Shown here: piece after piece, positions 1 to 8,500 of the stretch
Numbering within the stretch: position 1 is the first letter of the stretch
How the letters are laid out: each line of letters opens with the position of its first letter
Source: Luidia sarsii
Lineage: Eukaryota; Echinodermata; Asteroidea; Paxillosida; Luidiidae
Direction: 5' to 3'
DNA: 64,000 nt
NCBI GenBank assembly: GCA_949987565.1
Contig: OX465111.1
Location: 17,553,801 to 17,617,800 of the forward strand
Notes under the pieces: model-generated
Databases searched by the model: none
What the model was told of the DNA's origin: nothing
The model's input: the letters and a program-made list of their open reading frames with translations, nothing else
Translations under genes and position numbers: made by a program

Positions 1-7
1 TGGTTCT

Positions 8-107
8 TTCTTTCCCCTGTCTACAATCCTTTTTTATAAGGAATATCAATTCCTATCTTTAGCCTTCTTGAGTTGCTTTATAGCCTTGTTTTGGGGCAAT
101 TTTGAAG
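8..107 (+). repeat. copy of dispersed 119-bp repeat family
   Basis: Resembles the unit amplified at 38935..40590: the 'cctatctttagccttcttga' segment is followed by 'gccttgttttgggg'. Other single or paired copies lie near 17815, 56250 and 59590..59800. Confidence 0.6.
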
Positions 108-119
108 AAAGAAAAAAAG

Positions 120-1190
120 AAAAAGAAAAAATAGGCGTTGTGTACATATTAGCCTATGCACGAATTCTCTACACCTTAACAATGGATGGTCGAGTTCGGG
201 TTTTTTGGTCCGTTGTGATGTCACATCCCCCCCCCCCGCAATGATTGGCGGCCCCTTCGAAAAGATGGCGGGTTGCGGGTTGCGAGAACGCAAATTCGAC
301 CACTGAATTGCACGATTTTTCCCTCATTATGAACCTCATAGGTGAGTAGCACATAGGTAATGTATGTTGTTTTAAACACCCAATCAGATAGGCTAAGCCA
401 ATTTTTTTTTCTGTGGGTTGCATTCCCCTTTAAGGGTACCACAGTTTGCCCACCAGCATTGGTGTGGCGAGAGCGTGTCCTTGACCGACTGGTGCGGTCG
501 AATTTCTTCGTCTCTTCGCTTAATTTGGGAATCATAATTAAAACCCGTGTGAACGAGAGAGCAACCATTAATAGCCTGTTTCGCCTTGGCCTGTTGCGCG
601 GCCAAAAAAAAATTTAAAAAATGGACCTGCTCGGTCTTCGCATGAGGAGGTTGGATTTCAAAGAGACACTGCGGTCATCACCACGGCAGTTGCACTAGAA
701 AAGTCCCATTGGTTTTTCCACCTATAGCTATGACTTTATGAGAAGTAACGCTGGTATGTTCAACCATAGATCTTGGGTGCAAGTCCCGGTGAAGTCACTT
801 TTTGTTTTTATTTGCTATTTTCACAATTTTTTGTTGTTGTTAAATAACCTTTTGTTTTAGAAAATCAGTTTCCCTTCTCCGTTTTTTTCCTTCTGCCGTC
901 AGACACGAGGCTGACTTTGGGCTTCATCGCCGTTACAAAAAAAAATCAAGAATTATTTTTTATCAGGGTGGCCTTTGTGGTTTACCACCGAACATTAATT
1001 TGGGTGCCCAGTTCTGTAGAGCGTGTTGACCTACACAGTAGGAACTTTGGTCAAAAGCTTTGTTCTGTAGTTCGAGCGATGCCACAGTGTTGAAGAAGTG
1101 AACCCCCAATTGCTCTTGCGGAGACGCTATGTCTTTCTGTTTGACAATTAGGGAATGAATCTTCAAGTATCTGAATTTTTTTCCCATTTC
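120..1190. other. gene-free stretch, nothing convincing
   Basis: No recognisable coding exon on either strand. It holds a poly-C run near 228..238, and a tRNA-like B-box fragment near 760..800 ('gggtgcaagtcccggtg'). The short open frames have no family resemblance I recognise. Confidence 0.5.
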
Positions 1191-1194
1191 AAAT

Positions 1195-2225
1195 TATGAT
1201 TTGTTCTGTTTGACCCTTCTAATTAGGGGATGAATCTGTAATTAGGCCTAGGCCTATCTAAAGTTTTCGCAAACATTTGAAGCGGTTCCAGTGGCGTTGC
1301 GTGAAGCACCTTAAACTGCAAATCGCTAACATACTGGTTCGAATCCCGGCAATGTGTTTCTGTTTGAAACGTCTAATTAGGGGATGTTTATTTAAGTATC
1401 TGAAATTTTCGCCCAAAATTTAAGTGGTTCCAGTGGCGTTTCGTGAAGCGCCTTGAACTGCCAATAGCCAGTAATACGGTTCGAATCCTGGTGGAGACAC
1501 TATGTTTTTCTGTTAGACACTTCTTATTAGGGGTTGAATCTAAGTATCTGAAATTTTCGCCCACATTTTAAGTGGTTCCCGTGGCGTTACGTGAAGTGCG
1601 TTGAACTGCTAATCGCCAACATCCGAGTTCGATTCCTGGCGGAAACACTGTTTTTCTATTAGACATTTCTATTTAGGGGATGAATCTTTAACTGTCTGAA
1701 ATTTTCGCGCAAAATCGAAGTGGTGCCCATGGCGTAGTGGGGAGCTCCTGTCATAACTATTACTAACGTCTGCGTTCAAATCCGTGATAGGAAAGCTGTT
1801 TTATCTGAAAAATTATAAAGTACAAATATAACGTTTAAGTATCAAGAAATTCGAGAAAAAAAGTGGGTGCCGGTAGCGTAGTCGGCGTACCCAGAACCAC
1901 TAACCAAAGCTCCCGAGTTCGAAGCTGGTAAAAGCTTAGATGTTTTTTCTTTGATTAAAAACTACAAACAGATGGATCTAATATTTGAAATTGTAATTTA
2001 TTTCCAATAATCACTGGTAGCCTCGTGGTAACGCTCTCGACTACCAACGCGAAGGTTGGTGGTTCGATCCTGTGTTTTGTATTTTTTCGTTTTTAGTTCG
2101 ATTAAGGCAACCGAAGGTTTAAATATAAGATAAATTGAGGGGTGGGTGGGGGGAGCCAAGAGTGGAGTGGGTTGATGGTTCGCCTGGGAACCTCGAGGTT
2201 GGTGGTTCGAACCGTGGTGGGTGCA
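1195..2225 (+). repeat. plus-strand block of tRNA-like units
   Basis: Seven degenerate units recur every 131-147 bases. Each ends in a B-box-like motif (GGTTCGAATCC or a variant) near 1336, 1478, 1625, 1772, 1914, 2061 and 2192, preceded by an A-box-like 'agtggcgttgcgtgaag' segment. The T and acceptor stems I tried to fold do not pair well, so these look like tRNA-derived repeats or pseudogenes, not functional tRNA genes. Confidence 0.6.
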
Positions 2226-2332
2226 ACCCTCCCCAACCCACACCAACCCTCCCCAACCTTTTTAGTCTTATTTAGACTGCGAAAAAAAAGAATAAAATTA
2301 CTTATTTTTTTCATCCGAGACTCGAACAGGAA

Positions 2333-3880
2333 TCGTGACAGTACCACGACTCGAACTCGAGCCTCCAAGTTTGAAATCAGAGAGTGTATCCGCTACACCA
2401 ACACGTCCTTCTTGCTAAATTAATTTGGAACTAATATATAAGGTATCACATCGGGTATTGTAAAGCTAGAAATAGAAGTGGAACAAAAATATAAAGCATC
2501 TAGCCTCATCCAAGTACCTTGGCAAGACTAGGAATCGAACGCGGGCCACCAAGTTTGAAAACAGAGAGTGTATCCGCTACACCAACACGTCCTTCTTGCT
2601 AAAGTAACTTGGAACTAATATATAAGGTATCACATTGGGTATTTTAAAGCTAGAAATAGAAGTGGAACAAAATTATAAATCAACTATAGACTCGTAAAGG
2701 AGCCCCGAACACGGGCCACCAGGTTGGAAGTCGGCGAGTGTATCCGCTACACCAACACGTCCTTCTTGCTAAGGTAATTTGGAACAAATATTTAAGGTAT
2801 CACATTGGGTATTCTAAAGTTGGTAAAAGACGTCGAGAAAAATAAGAAAACAACGAGAACAAGGACCTTGGCAACTCCAAATACGGGCCTCCAAGTTAGA
2901 AGTTCGGTGTATCCACTACACCAACACGTGCTTCTTGGTTATTAAAGGAAATTTGGAACTAATATACTGTAGGGCCTACTATAAATTAGGTATCACTTCG
3001 GGTATTCTAAAGCTAGAAAAAGACGTCGAGAAAAAAAATGTCTCGTACAATGACCTTGGCAACACCAAGACTCGAACACGCAAGTTGATCGAGTAGATAG
3101 TCAAAGAGTGTAACAGCTACACCAATACGTACTCCTTGCGATAAAACAGGGAAGTAATATTATATAAACTATCACATCGGGCATTTTATTAAATTTTGAA
3201 TAGACGTGGAGAATACAATTAGAGAATCGCACAATGACCTTGGCAACACCAAGACTCGAACACGGTTGATCGAGTAGATAGTCAAAGAGTGTAACAGCTA
3301 CACCAATACGTACTCCTTGTGGTAAAACAGGGAAGTAATATTATATAAACTATCACATCGGGCGTTTTCTTAAATTTTGAATAGACGTGGAGAATACAAT
3401 TAGAGTCTCGTACAATGACCTTGGCAACACCAAGACTCGAACACGGTTGATCGAGTAGATAGTCAAAGAGTGTAACAGCTACACCAATACGTACTCCTTG
3501 TGGTAAAACAGGGAAGTAATATTATATAAACTATCACATCGGGCGTTTTCTTAAATTTTGAATAGACGTGGAGAATACAATTGGAGTCTCGTACAATGAC
3601 CTTGGCAACACCAAGACTCGAACACGGTTGATCGAGTAGATAGTCAAAGAGTGTAACAGCTACACCAATACGTACTCCTTGTGGTAAAACAGGGAAGTAA
3701 TATTATATAAACTATCACATCGGGCGTTTTCTTAAATTTTGAATAGACGTGGAGAATACAATTAGAGTCTCGTACAATGACCTTGGCAACACCAAGACTC
3801 GAACACGGTTGATCGAGTAGATAGTCAAAGAGTGTAACAGCTACACCAATACGAACTCCTTGCGGTAAAAACTGGGAGCT
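2333..3880 (-). repeat. minus-strand tandem block of tRNA-like units, about 181 bp each
   Basis: Nine units. B-box-like matches on the minus strand fall near 2349, 2531, 2703, 2877, 3065, 3249, 3430, 3611 and 3792. The last four spacings are 184, 181, 181 and 181, so that part is a recent tandem array; the leftward copies are more diverged. The minus strand reads a D-arm-like GTGT...ACAC hairpin and a 'GTGTTCGAGTC' T-loop-like motif, but the acceptor stem does not pair. Confidence 0.65.
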
Positions 3881-5213
3881 GCCATGAGATCGCTGTATTT
3901 GTTAGCATAGGGCAGACAAAAAATGTTAGCCGAGAATGCAGTCAACAGCTCCCATCAATGTATCTTTGCAAAGTCTCCCTATTTTCATGTAACTTGCACT
4001 GCTGCGGCAGTGAGTGAATCAAAGAAGTAATTAGTTGGGCTTTTTTGTTGGGGGGTGGGAGAAGCAGCCAGCATCAATAACGTCTATGCACCGGTGTTAT
4101 AGGTCAACACTTTGTTCTTTCTCGGTATAGCACTCCGTGTGGATATTAGCCTGCCTCTTAAATCTTTCGTTTGACACAGTTGATCACGAGTCGAAAAAAA
4201 ACTGCAGTAAAAAAATACACGTCCACCGATGAAGTATTCAAAAACCATGTTATGATGTCATGATAGCCCTTTTAACATGGGTCATGTTTTATTCAGACGA
4301 GCTTTTTTTATTCAGACGAGATTTTTTATTCAGACAAGATTTGTGGTTTCAGACGAGCTTTGCAAATTGAAACTGACAAGCACATCAAACATGGATGGAC
4401 AGCCTAGCTGCCAACCATTCCTATTTTGGAGGAATCATGGTAAAATTGGTAAAATTTATTCACTTTTTTGGTAAAATTTCTGGTAAAATTTATTCACTTT
4501 TTTACAAGCTCTTGACAGATTCCGATGTTTGGCTTGGAAATACACATGTATTCCTGTGTAGTTTGTGATTCCTCTATTTCAGTATTTAGTATTCGTATTT
4601 CGTAATTTTAATTTCCTTTTCCTGGCAGCTATTATTTATGGAAATGACCAATATAACCCTCTTAAAACCCAGTCACCTACCTGCAAAATACCTAAACAGA
4701 TTTTATTTTTATGAACGAGACCTTGAATGCCGACTGACCATCAAGTCACCTTAAAAATCTACAGAAATAGGATTTTGCCCCAAAACATTGAAAAATGCTC
4801 ATGTTCCCCCCGCCCCAAAAAATTCCCCCTATGAGCATGTGACATCACATACAGACCAAAAGCAGCCGAGCGAGGCGATCAAAATGCTGGGACGATTAAG
4901 TGCACTACTGCACATGTGACAGTGTGGTATTTACGGCTGATAGACAATAGAGACAATGCAGGGCCAGTGCAAAGCGCACGACCTCAAGGCTGACCACAAA
5001 TTCTGAATGTGAAGTAGTACGTTCGTCTCCAAAGTAGGGGGCACAATTTTCGGACCAAAATATAGCGTTATTTTGGCTAAATTAATCATTTTGGGTCTCA
5101 AAAATGATAGACACTTTGGGTTTTATAACAATACCGATTTACTTAACCCCAAGTTAATTTTGATTTCTGTATACCTTTCACCCTCATAACCCCAATTCTG
5201 GTGAGCGCTAATT
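3881..5213. other. 3' flank of the CRYZ-like gene, no gene seen
   Basis: No coding exon recognised. Minus-strand AATAAA-type hexamers (plus TTTATT) occur near 4702 and near 4454 and 4487, and could serve as polyadenylation signals for the CRYZ-like transcript; none can be chosen from sequence alone. Confidence 0.4.
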
Positions 5214-5393
5214 ATGCCAGACATGCCTCATTATGTAGTCCACGGAATGAGAACCATTATGCCACAAATGCCTCATTATGTGGTTCAAGGAATGAGAACC
5301 ATTATGCCACACATGCCTCATTATTTGGTTCACGGAATGAGAACCATTATGCCACACATGCCTCATTATGTGGTTCACGGAATGAGAACCATT
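5214..5393 (-). repeat. 45-bp x 4 minisatellite that includes the CRYZ stop codon
   Basis: Four consecutive 45-bp copies start at 5214, 5259, 5304 and 5349. The copy nearest the gene (5349..5393) contains the last coding triplets and the TGA of the CRYZ-like gene. The other three copies therefore repeat 'ATGGTTCTCATTCC(G/T)TG' in the 3' flank, with substitutions. Confidence 0.9.
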
Positions 5394-5536
5394 CTTCCGT
5401 GGGCTGCTGTAGTATTGATGATGTCTTCGTGCGCTTTGGCAGCGTCTTGTAGCGGATACTCGTGTCCCACGAAAGGTTGCAACCACCCAGCCTCCATGCC
5501 AGCTTTAATGGCCGCCACGACTCCTTTATATTCGGC
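5375..5536 (-). CDS. CRYZ: CRYZ-like exon 7 with stop (residues 283-335)
   Basis: Encodes AGMEAGWLQPFVG, the C-terminal helix segment and the end GRMVLIP, then TGA at 5377..5375. Both edges of this exon lie inside tandem repeats: the acceptor is repeated at about 5635 and 5935, and the stop is repeated leftward. Confidence 0.92.
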   Translation of the reverse strand, partial: AEYKGVVAAIKAGMEAGWLQPFVGHEYPLQDAAKAHEDIINTTAAHGRMVLIP

Positions 5537-8500
5537 CTGTAAAACAAACCAGAAGGCACTATGAAAATATACATAAATCCTTCTCGCTTTACCAAAAAAT
5601 TAGAGGGTCTGACGTCTCGATCCTTTATATTCGGCCAGTAAAACAAAACACAAGGCACTATGAAAATGTACATGAATCCTGAAATAAGACTTGAAGCCTT
5701 GCATGGTCGAGAACTTGGTGGAAGGTTTGCGGTGACACCATGTACATCTTCTCTTTCAAGAAGTGTGGCTCTGAAAAGAGCCGGTAACTCAATGTTGAGT
5801 TACCGGTTCTTTTCAGAGCCACACTTCTTGAAAGAGAAAATATACATGGTGTCACCGCAAACCTTCCACTACATGAACCCTTCTCGCTTTACCAAAAAAT
5901 TAGAGGGCCTGATGTCTTGATCCTTTATATTCAGCCTGTAAAACAAAATACAAGGCACTATGAAAATGTACATGAAACCTTCTCGCTTTACCCAAAAAAT
6001 TGAGGGCCTTACATCTCATTTCTGCCTTGGAGAAAGGTCCTCCTTGGATCAAAACGTCAGGCCCACTACTTTTTGGAAATTTTGCAATTTGGTAATTTTA
6101 GTATTAGTTTGCAGCATTTTTGTATACCGGGTATTACCTTCAAGCATCAGATAGGGTATTACCTTCAAACATCAGATAGGAGATTTTTAACAGTGCAACA
6201 ACCAATCCACAGCATTGGTCATTTCTGAATAATTGAATAGCTCTTTCTCCTAAAGACGAACAGAACACACTGTTCGAAATGTCGAGTGAAACTATCCGGA
6301 AACTATCCTTTGAGAAAGGTCCCGCTTGGATCGAAACATCAGGTGATTTATTTTTAAAAATTTGTTGTTTGATACAAACCTCCTTAAAAGCACCCATGAC
6401 GCCGATAATGGACGACTCTTTTCCCATGAGCAGCCTGGGATTAATTTCAATGCTGCCACGATTTCCGACGATCTGCAATGAAAGATGCAAAGAAGATCAT
6501 CAATAGAGCATTGTGGAGGTTTGAGGCAGTCCGTTTTCTACTGGAGGATTTTGAAGTATTCAGGAGGGTTCCGAGTAGAAAGTTAGGATTAAAATGGTTT
6601 ATTCTGGCATGAAAGGTTTTTGGTTGCTTTGGGGTTGCTGTTTTTGTTTTGTTTTTTTGGGGGGGGGTGGTCTGGATAAACTCACAGCCACTGTGCCTCC
6701 CGGTGCCAGCATTTCCAAGTCTTTCTGCAGATTGACGTTGGCCAACATCTCAATCACGACGTCCACTCCGCGTCCAGCCGTCGCTTCCTGGAACCGAAAC
6801 CATTTCAGCGATTACGGTACGTGACATTGTATTTGACACTAATAGACCACGGGGCATAGCTACAAAATGTGCTCAGAAATCAACTTTCGTGGCGCACCTC
6901 TGGAATCTAAGTGGAATTGCTACAAATCAAAAGCTGAGGTCATGTAGATCACAAAAACAAAACAAAATCCACAATTCCGGACCACCCAGTTAATGAAATA
7001 TTTACATTTTAAGTAAATACTCTTAACTCTTTGTCCTTTGTTTTTCATCCGTGTCCGTTTCACTCTCTTCCCCCTTCCTTCGTGTACATGTATCTGTTTT
7101 GTCCTTGTCACTCTGCCTTTCAGAAAGGTCCTGCTAGGATCAAAACATCAGGCCTACTAAATTTCAAGATTTGCATTTTGGTAATTTTAGTCAGTAAGCA
7201 GTTTGCAACATTTTTGTATAATTATCAGGATTAAGAAAGGTTAGGAGGGCCTAAAGATAGATGAAGGAGGGCCTGACATTTCAATCCTATCATCAGGACC
7301 TTTTTTTCAAAGGCAGAATTTTTCAAAATTGTTAAAAAGGCTAAAGCTTCCAGTCAGTTTTTTCCCTTTATGAAAGCCGTGACCCCTGCTTCTAGTGCAG
7401 TTCTAGTGCAACATTTTGGTATATCACCATTTACATTTTAAATTAACAAGAGAAATAGGGCGCCCTCCATTGGCAAATTGGAAAAACCGTGTACATTTTC
7501 AATGGGAAAAAAAATTCTGGTTGCTGATGCTTGCTAAAAAATAATGGGCTCCAAAGGGGCAGTATCAAGTCGGCCCGTATGTTTTTTTGTTGCGCGATTA
7601 CGTAACGCCGTTGGACCAGATGTGCAAAAAAAAAAGGCTGGCTACTGATGAGCAGGCAGGACCCCCTTTCGACACACTCACCATGATTTGGTCGGTGTAC
7701 CCACTCTGTCTGTGGTTGAAGACGTGGTGGGCTCCGATTCCGCCGACGAGCTCCATGCCTTGCACCGACCCGGCAGTCCCGAGCACCGTCATCCCGTAGG
7801 CGCGGGCAAACTGCACGGTGGCAATGCCGACCTGTGGACCCCCCCCAAAAAAAAAAATCACATGCCACGCCCCCCAAAAAATCAACTCGAAACTCGACAC
7901 TTGAAAATGAAATTTCAATGCGGACAAGAACTGAAGAAGCAGTTTACTGTAAATTCCTGTGTATAATGCAATTTTTCAAATTACTTGTACTTTACTTTAA
8001 ACGCAGTGGCTGTTGTTACGGCAGTCGTCCGTGTGGTTCCCTGACTTGATTGTATTTCATCAGCATTTCAGGCTGGTTGAACCAGTCTATTAGCTGATAG
8101 TCTGGTTCCAAGAGCTAAACATCCTGACAAATACTGTGAAGTCAGGGAACCACACGGACGACTGCCGTAACAACAGCCACTGCGTACTTTAAAATGAGGA
8201 GCAAGATTCTGTATTTATTTGCACGATTCACTCGGCAAAATTGTTGATAACTTACCGATCCACTTGCTCCGTGTACCAAGACAGTCATATCAGCGGATGC
8301 CTTCGCACGCTGAATGAGAGCGCGGTAGGCTGTAAAGTATGGAATACCCAGGGCCGCTCCCTGCTTGAAGTCAATCTTGTCACCTAAACTGTGCACATTG
8401 CCACTATCTGCCAATGCGTACCCTGCATAGGTACCTGATACACTCCCTTTCAGATAAACCCTATCGGCAACCTGTTGAGTACCAAAAAAAAGGAGAAGTG

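Noticed and set aside
2016..2075. Functional tRNA gene in the left block
   Set aside because: The T-arm candidate GGTGG/CTGTG does not pair, and it is one of a series of degenerate units.
7443..7927. Longer single exon in place of CRYZ exon 4
   Set aside because: The open frame runs past both splice sites into non-conserved text; family alignment and GT-AG signals place the exon at 7682..7831.
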